A stretch of 28,895 nt of DNA from Kiritimatiellia bacterium (GTDB lineage: Bacteria; Verrucomicrobiota; Kiritimatiellia; UBA8416; JABMPJ01), in the NCBI GenBank assembly GCA_029939545.1, contig JAOZSS010000011.1:1-28895 (forward strand), written 5' to 3'. Under the pieces are notes generated by a model. The model worked only from the letters and a program-made list of their open reading frames with translations. It was not told the DNA's origin and made no database searches. The translations under genes and the position numbers were made by a program. This document shows, piece by piece, positions 17,104-24,778 of this stretch; positions within the stretch are counted from its first letter, which is position 1, and every line of letters starts with the position of its first letter.

Positions 17104-17160
17104 ATGATCATCCTGCCATGCGTACGGGATGGATACTCTTGTTGCTCCTTGTGCAGGTAG
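17104..17160 (+). other. Short 18-codon open frame overlapping the next gene's start
   Basis: ATG at 17104 has a good GAGG ribosome-binding site at proper spacing and opens an 18-codon frame ending with TAG at 17158-17160. It overlaps, in another frame, the signal-peptide codons of the gene starting at 17118, which itself lacks a visible ribosome-binding site. It could be a leader peptide coupling translation, or chance. Confidence 0.3.
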
Positions 17161-18512
17161 GCCAGGCGCAGGAGTTGCCTGCTTATCGGACCCACAACAT
17201 TGCCGCGATGCGGCGGCTCTGTGAGCAGGAGCAGGAACGCTATGTCGGCAACACAAATGTGCTGGTTCTGCCGGGGGTACGGGCCGACCGGGAAGCCAGA
17301 CAGGTGATTGTCCAGGCCGAGGCCACCGGTATTACGGCACGTGACACCGCCGAGTTTTTCATCATCGCTCCGCATAGCGGCAACGACTACGAAGCGCTGT
17401 TTCTCTCACTCGCCACAGCGGGTGATATCGATCGCGGCCTGCGATTCATCGGCCTGACCCCAGGACGCTGCGTTGACTATGCCCGCTACCAGTTCTGGCC
17501 CAAAGGAGAAAGAGTCAAGGCATGGGTGCGGCACCCGGGAGACGATGCGCCGCCCCTTCCCGTTGAATCGCTGCTACTGAACGACGCGACGGGAAAAGAG
17601 CTTCCTCCCGATGGACTGGTCTATGTGCAGGCGCCCACGGAGTGGGTGGCGGCGAGCGATTTTCCAGACCGGCATCCGGTTGATGCCGATTCACGAGGTT
17701 CGATTGCAGCCAACTACAATGAACCCTTCACGATCTTCGACGTTCCTCGCGCCGCACCTCAGAGCGAGGTCTACTCCAAGCAAACCGTGAATCCGGGCTA
17801 CGTCTTCGAGCCGGGCGAGCGCCTGGAGCTCATCATGGAGCCCGAGCTGCCTGCCGGCGTGTGGCGTATCCAGGATTTGGAGCTGACCGTCCACGCCGCA
17901 GCCGGCGCCACCCAATCACTTACCGACCTGCAGTTCACGCTCACCAACCACACGTCGGGCACCTCTCTGCCTGCACTGGACTTGAACGACCTGCTCCACC
18001 GTTTCACGGCGCTCCGCCAGGAAGGGAAGGACCCGTTCGTGACGCTCCGGGTTGATAGCGGGGTGCACGTCGACGCGCTGAAAGCGTTCTGCCTGATCCT
18101 GGCCTCGATCGAAACCGACCACGGCATCCGCCTGGAACCGCCGGCGACGGATCACCTCTACTACAAAGCCTTTATGCCCGACAGCGCCCTGCGCAACCGT
18201 GCGCAGCGCATCATGCAGCCTGCGGAACTGACCTTTGTACGAGAAGCCGACGGGACCATCACTGTATCGCTTCTGGAGATCAGAGAGCAGTGGCGTGAAG
18301 AGGATGTAAAACCGACGCTCACATTCACCACCCATCCGATTGACTCACCCGACGCCTTGAGGGAACGGCTCGCCGACATTGAAGACAACTTGCCGATCCT
18401 TCTGGTGTGTGTTCCTCCAACGCTGACGCATCGGGAGTTGATGCACTGGATGTCGCCGATCCTCACCACGCACCCGACGGTGCACGTGTTCACGCCGGCT
18501 ATCCAACCTTAG
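17118..18512 (+). CDS. Secreted protein with YdjY-like and two ExbD-like domains
   Basis: A 464-residue exported protein of uncertain function. The signal peptide is MRTGWILLLLLVQVGQAQ. Residues about 45-210 (VLVLPGVRADREARQVIVQA, YEALFLSLATAGDIDRGLRF, IGLTPG, and the closing FTIFDVPRA) follow the pattern of planctomycete-type YdjY domains. Residues about 286-340 (LNDLLHRFTALRQEG, PFVTLRVDSGVHVDALKAFC) and about 408-460 (LRERLADIEDNLPILLVCVP, LTHRELMHWMSPI) each resemble the periplasmic half of ExbD/TolR without its membrane helix. Start at 17118 is set by the signal peptide; a longer frame upstream is unlikely. It stands alone, convergent with mutL, and may act with the ExbBD row at 20.5-27.8 kb (inference). 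Confidence 0.65.
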   Translation: MRTGWILLLLLVQVGQAQELPAYRTHNIAAMRRLCEQEQERYVGNTNVLVLPGVRADREARQVIVQAEATGITARDTAEFFIIAPHSGNDYEALFLSLATAGDIDRGLRFIGLTPGRCVDYARYQFWPKGERVKAWVRHPGDDAPPLPVESLLLNDATGKELPPDGLVYVQAPTEWVAASDFPDRHPVDADSRGSIAANYNEPFTIFDVPRAAPQSEVYSKQTVNPGYVFEPGERLELIMEPELPAGVWRIQDLELTVHAAAGATQSLTDLQFTLTNHTSGTSLPALDLNDLLHRFTALRQEGKDPFVTLRVDSGVHVDALKAFCLILASIETDHGIRLEPPATDHLYYKAFMPDSALRNRAQRIMQPAELTFVREADGTITVSLLEIREQWREEDVKPTLTFTTHPIDSPDALRERLADIEDNLPILLVCVPPTLTHRELMHWMSPILTTHPTVHVFTPAIQP

Positions 18513-18539
18513 ATGACGGATCAGTCAATCCCGTCACCA

Positions 18540-18561
18540 TGCCGCCATCCATGGCGCGGCA
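18540..18561. terminator. Candidate bidirectional terminator hairpin
   Basis: TGCCGC (18540-18545) and GCGGCA (18556-18561) form a 6-bp stem in the gap between two convergent genes; a second short pair TGACGG/CCGTCA lies just before it. No T-tract on either side. Confidence 0.35.
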
Positions 18562-18580
18562 GTAGGTCAAGAGTCATCGG

Positions 18581-20461
18581 CTAGTGCTCTCTCCCGAACT
18601 TCTTGTTGAGCTCGTGGTACGACATGTAGATCAGTGTCGGGCGACCGTGCGGGCAGGTGTAAGGCATGCGTGTACCGGCCAGATCAATCACCAGTTGCTG
18701 GATCTCATCGAGCGTCAATGCATCCCGTGATTTGACAGCCGCCTTGCACGATGCCTGTATGAGAGCATCCTCGTTGAGCTTGCCGCGCGCACGCCCGGCA
18801 CCCCCCTCCTCCAACTCACGCACGACCTCGGCAAGCAGCTGATCGGGGCGTACCGAGGAGAGAAATGCCGGCAGGGCATCAATCACGAAGCTATCCCCTC
18901 CAAAATCGGCGATACCGATTCCCATCCGCTTCAATACATCGACGTGTCGGCGCACCAAGTTGGCATCGCCCGGCCGCAGGTCAACCGTCTCAGGCACCAG
19001 CAGCGCCTGTGTAGCGATACCGCCGTTTTCGAAGGTCCGCATGAAGCGTTCGTAGAGCACCCGTTCGTGCGCCGCGTGCGGGTCCATCAGGACCATCCCG
19101 TCTTCAATCTCCAAGACCACGTAGAGCGTCCCAACCTGCCCTAACACCCGGCACCAGGCCCAGGGCGCCGAGGTCGTCTCGTCGGCTTCAGAACGCTCCG
19201 CCTCTGGGCCGGTCTCCGCAGCCGCTTCATCCGAGCCTGCACCGCCCGTCCCGAAAGGCTGGTCCATCAGAGGCGGAGGGGTGCCATCCGTGGTCTGGAT
19301 CGGCATGCGCGGGTAACGGAAAACCCGGACCGGGGGGAGGTCATTGATCGCAAGCTGAAGATCAGGAACCGCCACGTGCGGCTTAGCGGCTTCGCCCGGT
19401 GCTTCCAGGTCCGCTCCCATCATGGGGATCGACGCCTCGACCTTCAACGCCTGCTGTAGAGCCGCAATCACGGTGTCGCGCACCTCCGAGGGGCGACGGA
19501 AGCGGACCTCCTTCTTGGTGGGGTGCACGTTAACGTCGACGCTGCCGGGATCGACACTGACGAAGAGGACCATGACCGGATGCCGATCGCGCGGCAACAG
19601 GGAGTGGTAGCCGACCCGAATGGCATATCCCAGCAGTGGCGCACTCGTGGCCCGACCATTTACGAAGACGTATTGCTCGGTTCGATCGGACCGGCTGAAG
19701 GCAGGCAAGCCGGCATAGCCCTGCACGCGTACGCCTTCGGCTTCATAGTCGACCGGCCGCAACTGGCGCAGGTAGTCCTCGCCAAACAGGTCACGCACCC
19801 GGTCCGTCACGGCCTCCTCGCCTCCCGGAGCCAGCCGGTACAATACGCGTCCGTCCACGGTAAGGCTCATGCCCACTTCCGGGTGGGCCAGGGACTGGAA
19901 GGTGAACGCCGTGCGAATATGCGTCAGCTCAGTCTGCTGGCTACGGAGAAACTTGCGGCGCGCGGGTACGTTAAAGAAGAGATCGCGGACTTCGATCCGC
20001 GTTCCGGCCGGGCCGCCGATATCGCGAACGTCTTGGATCTTCCCCCCTGATAGTGACACCTCGGTTCCCGAGTCATCACCTTTGCGTGATGTGGTCAGAC
20101 GGAAGCGTGACACAGAGGCAATCGCCGCCAGCGCCTCACCGCGGAAACCGAGGGTGTTGATGTGCTCGATGTCGTCAACATCGCCGATCTTGCTAGTGGC
20201 ATGACGTTCGATCGCGAGCAGCGCGTTGTCGCGGTCCATTCCGCTGCCGTTGTCGCTGATCGCCACCAGCTTGCGTCCACCGGCGGCGATCTCGATATCG
20301 ATCCGCGTAGCGCCGGAGTCGACGGCATTCTCCATCACCTCCTTGAGGACGGAGGCCGGGCGTTCCACCACCTCCCCGGCCGCGATTTTGTTGACCACGT
20401 TCTCAGGAAGCACCCGGATGGGAGAGAGTTCTGAGTTCTGAGTTCTGAGTTCTGAGTTCAA
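18581..20461 (-). CDS. mutL: DNA mismatch repair protein MutL
   Basis: A 626-residue MutL if read from TTG 20461. The N-terminal GHKL ATPase has VVNKIAAGEVVERPASVL, DNGSGM, HATSKI and GFRGEALAAI. The C-terminal domain has the endonuclease metal motif DPHAAHERVLYE (DxHAx2Ex4E), ACKAAVK and CPHGRPT, so this is a nicking-type MutL, as in bacteria lacking MutH. The start is odd: no ATG exists in frame before the conserved part. Choices are TTG 20461, which adds a repetitive N-terminus (NSELRTQNSEL) encoded by heptanucleotide repeats, or GTG 20413, which starts directly at LPENVV. Neither has a clear ribosome-binding site. It lies 93 bases downstream of the toroid gene. Confidence 0.93.
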   Translation of the reverse strand: MNSELRTQNSELSPIRVLPENVVNKIAAGEVVERPASVLKEVMENAVDSGATRIDIEIAAGGRKLVAISDNGSGMDRDNALLAIERHATSKIGDVDDIEHINTLGFRGEALAAIASVSRFRLTTSRKGDDSGTEVSLSGGKIQDVRDIGGPAGTRIEVRDLFFNVPARRKFLRSQQTELTHIRTAFTFQSLAHPEVGMSLTVDGRVLYRLAPGGEEAVTDRVRDLFGEDYLRQLRPVDYEAEGVRVQGYAGLPAFSRSDRTEQYVFVNGRATSAPLLGYAIRVGYHSLLPRDRHPVMVLFVSVDPGSVDVNVHPTKKEVRFRRPSEVRDTVIAALQQALKVEASIPMMGADLEAPGEAAKPHVAVPDLQLAINDLPPVRVFRYPRMPIQTTDGTPPPLMDQPFGTGGAGSDEAAAETGPEAERSEADETTSAPWAWCRVLGQVGTLYVVLEIEDGMVLMDPHAAHERVLYERFMRTFENGGIATQALLVPETVDLRPGDANLVRRHVDVLKRMGIGIADFGGDSFVIDALPAFLSSVRPDQLLAEVVRELEEGGAGRARGKLNEDALIQASCKAAVKSRDALTLDEIQQLVIDLAGTRMPYTCPHGRPTLIYMSYHELNKKFGREH

Positions 20462-20551
20462 AGTTCTGAGTTAAGGACGGTAATCTGAGAGTTGCGGGAA
20501 TTGTTGTGCCATGCATTCGCACGCACAACATACAACTCACAACTCAGAACT
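20428..20551. repeat. Heptamer-array inverted element 2, entering mutL
   Basis: Four perfect GTTCTGA units (20428-20455), a variant GTTCAAA (20456-20462) and a further GTTCTGA (20463-20469) face an inverted array CACAACA, TACAACT, CACAACT, CAGAACT (20524-20551). It shares the TCAGAA-type heptamer with element 1 near 16.6 kb. The left array covers the 5' end of the mutL frame; the right array ends 4 bases before the toroid gene's stop codon. Confidence 0.8.
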
Positions 20552-20554
20552 ACC

Positions 20555-22108
20555 TTAGATCGTAATATCGATCTCGATCTCATCCATGTCGGAGACGAGG
20601 TCCTCGTCTTCCTCGATAGCCTTGGGCGTCTTGAACGTCGGCAGGTAGCGGTAGTAGACCTGGAGCTGCAGCGCACAGAGACAGGTATCCATGACGCGGC
20701 CGTCCCCATGCTCCTTCTCGCCCGGCGAATCCCAGAACCCCATGTCCTTACCATCCTCGGAGGCACCCTTCAACACAGTCTGGTTGCGCACCAGCTCGCG
20801 CGAGAACATGCCATTCCACTGCTGCCAGGTATTGCCGCCGGCGTGGAACTTCGCCTGCGTGGTATAGTACCAGTAGTAGACCGGTGAGTGCCCCCAAGGC
20901 TCACGCCAGTTGAACGTCGCGTTCTGTGCCAAGTAGTCCAGACCGCGTTTGCATTCAGGCTTGTTGGCGGCACCGAGAAACTGCATGCTAAGCACGCCAA
21001 CACCGGTCAGGCCGCCCTGATCCGGACTTGTGTACCCGAACCCGCCCTGCGGATGCGCGTTCTTCTGCATTCCCTTGATGGCGAGTTTCATCGCATCGCC
21101 CAGCTTGGGGTTCTTGATCCCCGCCATCTTACCCGCCTTTAAAGCTTGAACGCACCACCCCATGTAGGACGTATCGTCGCGGGTCGACACCCTCAGATTA
21201 TAGTCCCATCCCCCGCTGGGATGCTGTCCCTTGATAACCGCATCGATGTTCTTCTCGGCGATCTCCTTCAGCATCGGCACCTTCGTGAGCGCGTAGGCTT
21301 CACACACGGCATAGGTACAGATCGGCTTCTCGTAGTTGCCGGCGAACAGCTTGTTCTTTCCGGCGGCAGAAACAAGGAACTTGATGGCCCTTTCAACCGT
21401 GGGGCCATACTCCTCGGAGGCCGGCGTCTCGCCGTGCGCCAGGAAGGTCAGCAAGGCCAGCGACGTCATGGCGGTCTTATTCTTCTTCCACGATCCATCT
21501 GGCTGCTGCTGCGACTTGAGCCAGCGCAGGGCACGAAGTACGGCGCCCTCGGTCACACCGGACCCGCCGAACTGTCCTATGGCGGACGCCCGTGCGCCGG
21601 CGCCGCGGTTGCCCAGGATGCCACGCATGACGACGGGGCTCTTGACCATGGCGACCTCTTCAAACGCCGCCGTCTCCTGTGCCACCTCGGTGGCGGGGGC
21701 ATCCATCATGTCGTTGATCTCGCTGGGCGGCGCGTCAGGTGTAAAGTCCTCCATCTCGATCGGCTCGGGCGGCTCGATCGGCTCATCTTCCAGGTCCTCG
21801 ATGTCTTCCAGGGCTTCCGGATCGATCTCCTCCACCATCTGGACCTCAACCGAGGCATCGCGCTCGGGGGCCAGCGTGGCCAGCAGGGAGAGAAGTCCGA
21901 GACCGATGACAGGAACAAGGACCGCGCTCAAGGGGGCCGACAGGCGTGTGATCTGGAGGCGGGCATACTTGTACTCGCCGCTCTCCTTGTCGGCCTTGAG
22001 CCCCTTCATCACTTTCGCCACTTTCTGGCGGAAGGTCAGGTGCTCAAACAGCGACAGCAGGTTGTGCTTCGCCATCAGTTCGTGCAGCTGGTCGTATTCG
22101 TTATCCAT
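20555..22108 (-). CDS. TonB-like membrane anchor fused to squalene-cyclase-type toroid
   Basis: A 517-residue single-pass protein. Residues 1-55 are cytoplasmic and basic; 57-79 form one membrane helix (LSAPLSAVLVPVIGLGLLSL). Residues 85-155 are an acidic, Pro/Glu-rich extended stretch (EDEPIEPPEPIEMEDFTPDA) like the periplasmic spacer of TonB/TolA. From about 185 to 490 runs a prenyltransferase/squalene-oxidase-type alpha/alpha toroid with QW-like repeats (ALRWLKSQQQPDGSW, GQHPSGGWDYN, NAHPQGGFGYTSP). No DDTAE-type cyclase motif or thioester motif was seen, so a binding rather than catalytic role is likely. ATG 22108 has AAGGAGTG. It follows exbD by 178 bases and is the presumed energised partner of ExbBD. 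Confidence 0.8.
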   Translation of the reverse strand: MDNEYDQLHELMAKHNLLSLFEHLTFRQKVAKVMKGLKADKESGEYKYARLQITRLSAPLSAVLVPVIGLGLLSLLATLAPERDASVEVQMVEEIDPEALEDIEDLEDEPIEPPEPIEMEDFTPDAPPSEINDMMDAPATEVAQETAAFEEVAMVKSPVVMRGILGNRGAGARASAIGQFGGSGVTEGAVLRALRWLKSQQQPDGSWKKNKTAMTSLALLTFLAHGETPASEEYGPTVERAIKFLVSAAGKNKLFAGNYEKPICTYAVCEAYALTKVPMLKEIAEKNIDAVIKGQHPSGGWDYNLRVSTRDDTSYMGWCVQALKAGKMAGIKNPKLGDAMKLAIKGMQKNAHPQGGFGYTSPDQGGLTGVGVLSMQFLGAANKPECKRGLDYLAQNATFNWREPWGHSPVYYWYYTTQAKFHAGGNTWQQWNGMFSRELVRNQTVLKGASEDGKDMGFWDSPGEKEHGDGRVMDTCLCALQLQVYYRYLPTFKTPKAIEEDEDLVSDMDEIEIDITI

Positions 22109-22201
22109 CGTTCACTCCTTACTCAGAAAAACCGGTGGTGCTCTGCCCCCTCTTCACCCTTAATACGCCTTGGAAGGAGGGCATCTTAGAGCACGAGTGG
22201 C

Positions 22202-22278
22202 TCGCTGGGGACAGCTCGCCCTACCTGCTGCCGCGTATAGCCAGATCAAGGGCGAGGTAGGGCGAGCTCTCCAAGCGA
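22202..22278. repeat. Inverted repeat inside the ExbBD operon
   Basis: Perfect 14-base arms AGCTCGCCCTACCT (22213-22226) and AGGTAGGGCGAGCT (22255-22268), extendable with gaps to about 25 bases each (22202-22226 and 22255-22278), 28 bases apart. It sits between the second exbD and the toroid gene, where it could attenuate transcription or set an mRNA-processing boundary. Confidence 0.75.
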
Positions 22279-22286
22279 ACCGATCC

Positions 22287-22691
22287 CTACATGCTGAATA
22301 CGGACAGCTTCTTGAGTCCCACTTTGGCGCAGATGTTGAGAACATTGATCAGGCGCTCGTGCTGCGAATCCGACGTGCAGCGGATGATGACGGAGACGCT
22401 CTTACTGAACGAGGCCAGACGCGTCAGGTCGCGTTCGAGCTGCTCGATCGTGCGATTCTTGCCTTTGAGCATGTAGCCGTAGCGGTGAATCGTGACCGTG
22501 AGCAGATCCTTGATGGTCTCTTCCTGCTTGGCTTTGGGGTCCGGCGCCGGACGTGAAACATCCAGATGCGACAGGATGTCCTCCTGCTTCAGCGTCACCA
22601 GGAAGAAGATAAGCAACTGGAAGACCACGTCAATCATAGGCGTCATCTCAAGCTCGGCCGCATCCGCTGGTCTGCGCTTGCGCTTCCTCAT
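22287..22691 (-). CDS. exbD: ExbD/TolR-family proton-channel subunit (second copy)
   Basis: A 134-residue protein with the ExbD layout: short basic cytoplasmic tail, one membrane helix (EMTPMIDVVFQLLIFFLVTL) with the essential proton-carrying aspartate at Asp21, then a periplasmic domain (LLTVTIHRYGYMLKG, SVSVIIRCTSDSQHERLINV). Its ATG overlaps the stop of the first exbD (ATGA), so they are translated together. Two ExbD genes in tandem suggest a heterodimeric ExbD pair in the ExbB pore (inference). Confidence 0.92.
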   Translation of the reverse strand: MRKRKRRPADAAELEMTPMIDVVFQLLIFFLVTLKQEDILSHLDVSRPAPDPKAKQEETIKDLLTVTIHRYGYMLKGKNRTIEQLERDLTRLASFSKSVSVIIRCTSDSQHERLINVLNICAKVGLKKLSVFSM

Positions 22692-23110
22692 TTAGCTACC
22701 TCCTGCTTGATGGCCGCGAAGTTGATCCGCCAGATGCCTATCTTCGAGCAGATATCCATAACCGCGCGCACATCCTTGTGCTCCGCCCCGCGATCGGCCC
22801 GGATCAGCACAGGGAACCGGCCATGCCGCTTAGCTCGTGACACCATAACCTTGGTGAATTTGGAGCGTGATAGCTGGGCACCGTGGACGGAGATCCACCC
22901 CCGTTTGTCCACTTCGACAACCATCGTGCGAGGATCTTCTTCCTCAATCATGGGGCCGTGCTCGGCCTTGGCCAGGCGGATGTCCATGTTGATGCTCTGC
23001 TCCATCTTCATGGTCACGATGAAGAAGATAATCAACTGGAACACGACGTCAATCATAGGCGTCATGTCAACCGTGCAGCCCGTAGTGTTCGATCTTTTTT
23101 GCCGTCCCAT
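22688..23110 (-). CDS. exbD: ExbD/TolR-family proton-channel subunit (first copy)
   Basis: A 140-residue protein with a basic N-terminus, a membrane helix (DMTPMIDVVFQLIIFFIVTM) carrying Asp21, and a periplasmic domain (TMVVEVDKRGWISVHG, FPVLIRADRGAEHKDVRAVM) that is the classic ExbD/TolR pattern. With ExbB it forms the proton channel that converts the proton-motive force into movement of a periplasmic partner. GGAGACGCC precedes the ATG. It lies 18 bases after exbB and overlaps the second exbD by 4 bases. Confidence 0.93.
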   Translation of the reverse strand: MGRQKRSNTTGCTVDMTPMIDVVFQLIIFFIVTMKMEQSINMDIRLAKAEHGPMIEEEDPRTMVVEVDKRGWISVHGAQLSRSKFTKVMVSRAKRHGRFPVLIRADRGAEHKDVRAVMDICSKIGIWRINFAAIKQEVAK

Positions 23111-23128
23111 GGCGTCTCCGTTTCGCGA

Positions 23129-23908
23129 CTATTCTTCGACGACTTCGACGTTACGCAGATCCTTGATCAGCTCAATGGTCATGGCCTCCATCTGAAGAAT
23201 AATCTTGGTCGCCGAGTTACGGAAGGTGTAGTAGAACGCCACACAGGGCACGGCGATGGTCAGTCCACCAGCCGTCGTGAAAAGGGCCTGCGAAATGTTC
23301 ATGGCCAGAACGCCGACATCCGGCGCGCCTTCAGCCAGCGTGGAGAACGCCGCGATCATACCTTGCACCGTCCCGAGCAGGCCGAGCATCGGGGCCAGAT
23401 TGCCGACCACCGACATCCAAGTCAGCTTCTGCATGATCTGTTCGGTCTCGAGGTCGGCCGCCGTGGAGATCGATTCCTGAATCACATCGTAGCCCTCTTC
23501 CACGTGACTGAACCCGGCCGAAAGAATGTTGGCCAGCGGCCCCGGCTCCTGCTCGCAGTTCTGTAGCGCCTTGAGCACGTCACCCTCAACCATCGCCTCG
23601 GTGACACTATCGATCAGCGCCTGCGGCATGATGCGCTTGGCACGTACCGTGATGGAGCAGTCGACCGCAAAGTAGACTGCGGCTCCGGCCGCTCCAAACA
23701 GCGCCAGCCACAACCCCACGCCCAGCGGCCCTGAGCCCAGGATAATACTGAAGAAGCCACCCGACCCTTCGTTCGTGTCAGTGGCTTCGACGGCGGCGCC
23801 GTCCTCAGTCACCAGGTCACCGGCCTCCTCCTGGGCTTGCGAATTGCACGCGCATGCGGCGACAAGCACCAGCGCGAGGACCAGCGTCAACTTCAATACG
23901 TTCTTCAT
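23129..23908 (-). CDS. exbB: MotA/TolQ/ExbB proton-channel protein with N-terminal signal
   Basis: A 259-residue protein. The first ~20 residues form an extra signal peptide (KLTLVLALVLVAACAC) with a possible lipobox VAAC at Cys19, followed by an acidic linker, unlike E. coli ExbB/TolQ. The core has the first helix at about 58-82 (GPLGVGLWLALFGAAGAAVY), a long cytoplasmic stretch, then the diagnostic NLAPMLGLLGTVQGMIAAF (170-188) and ALFTTAGGLTIAVPCVAFYY (208-227). It forms the pentameric pore around the ExbD helices. ATG 23908 has AAGGAGATCC. First of the exbB-exbD-exbD row, 57 bases after the 270-aa TPR gene. Confidence 0.93.
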   Translation of the reverse strand: MKNVLKLTLVLALVLVAACACNSQAQEEAGDLVTEDGAAVEATDTNEGSGGFFSIILGSGPLGVGLWLALFGAAGAAVYFAVDCSITVRAKRIMPQALIDSVTEAMVEGDVLKALQNCEQEPGPLANILSAGFSHVEEGYDVIQESISTAADLETEQIMQKLTWMSVVGNLAPMLGLLGTVQGMIAAFSTLAEGAPDVGVLAMNISQALFTTAGGLTIAVPCVAFYYTFRNSATKIILQMEAMTIELIKDLRNVEVVEE

Positions 23909-23965
23909 GGTAGTGGATCTCCTTCTGTATGTGCCGTGATACTATCATCCTTAACACGTGATTGT

Positions 23966-24778
23966 CTATGCCCCGGATCGTACGCGCTGCGCGAACTCAC
24001 TCTGCGGGTAACTCGACAGCAGCTCCTTACGCATCTTCTCGGCGTAGGAGTGCTGCCCCTTCTCTTCGAAACACTTGGCGGCCTTGTAGAGCGCCTCAGG
24101 CTGCACGCTCCTGATTCCGCGGAAAAAAATGGCGGTGCGCAGGTAGCCGTCAATCAGGGCGTCGTCCAGGTTGCCCTTCTGCTTGGCGATGTCGCCACGG
24201 CGAAGCTGCGCCACGGCGGCCAGCTCGCGCGACTCGCCCTTGATCGCAATGCTGAGCGCCTTGTCCAGCTTCAGATACTGCTCCGTCTCCAGCAGCCCCT
24301 GCCAGTAGATGCCGGCGAAGCCCGGATCCTCCAGCGCCTGTGGGTTCGATCCTGCAACGCGATCACACATGGACACAGCCTTGCGCGCATCCTTCGTCTT
24401 GATATAGGCCTGCGCCAGGTACTGGGCGGCAATCACGTCGTACTGCAGCATCGTGTAGTCCTTCATGATTTTCTCGAGCACCGGCAGCGCCGCCGCGTAG
24501 CGGCCGGACTGGACCTGCTTGATGGCGCCATCCAGCGCGGCGGGCTTGGCGACCTGGATATCCGCCACGTCGCTCGGCGCGAGCTTGTACTGCACGGGGC
24601 TGCCGGCCGGCTGTATCACGTACTGCTTGGTGGTGCCCTGCCACTTCACCATGCCCTTCAATTTCTGGCCGGTGCCCGTCTTGGTGATGACGGCCTTTAC
24701 GGCGGCATCCGTCGTTCCCACCACCAGCACTGCCACCAGCAGCGAGGCCAGCCCCATGCGCGTCCCTGTCATTCTCAT
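23966..24778 (-). CDS. Exported TPR-type protein, 270 aa
   Basis: A protein with a signal peptide (GLASLLVAVLVVGTTDA) and a small N-terminal beta segment (about residues 25-75: VKAVITKTGTGQKLKGMVKW, QYVIQPAGSPVQYKL). Degenerate tetratricopeptide helices follow (AALPVLEKIMKDYTMLQYDV, AQYLAQAYIKTKDARKAVSM, ALYKAAKCFEEKGQHSYAEK), ending in LLSSYPQSEFAQRV, a YbgF/BamD-like TPR end. TPR repeats bind protein partners, so this is probably a periplasmic adaptor. Its ATG overlaps the stop of the 1011-aa TPR gene (ATGA), and exbB follows 57 bases later. It may parallel YbgF/CpoB of Tol-Pal loci (inference). Confidence 0.8.
   Translation of the reverse strand: MRMTGTRMGLASLLVAVLVVGTTDAAVKAVITKTGTGQKLKGMVKWQGTTKQYVIQPAGSPVQYKLAPSDVADIQVAKPAALDGAIKQVQSGRYAAALPVLEKIMKDYTMLQYDVIAAQYLAQAYIKTKDARKAVSMCDRVAGSNPQALEDPGFAGIYWQGLLETEQYLKLDKALSIAIKGESRELAAVAQLRRGDIAKQKGNLDDALIDGYLRTAIFFRGIRSVQPEALYKAAKCFEEKGQHSYAEKMRKELLSSYPQSEFAQRVRSGA

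Noticed and set aside
17040..17117. A longer start for the YdjY/ExbD-like protein
   Set aside because: It would put 26 polar residues before an obvious signal peptide, hiding it from export.
21146..22189. A 347-codon plus-strand open frame opposite the toroid gene
   Set aside because: It is antisense to a protein with clear domains; its translation is His/Arg/Gly-rich without family motifs, as expected for a GC-rich shadow frame.
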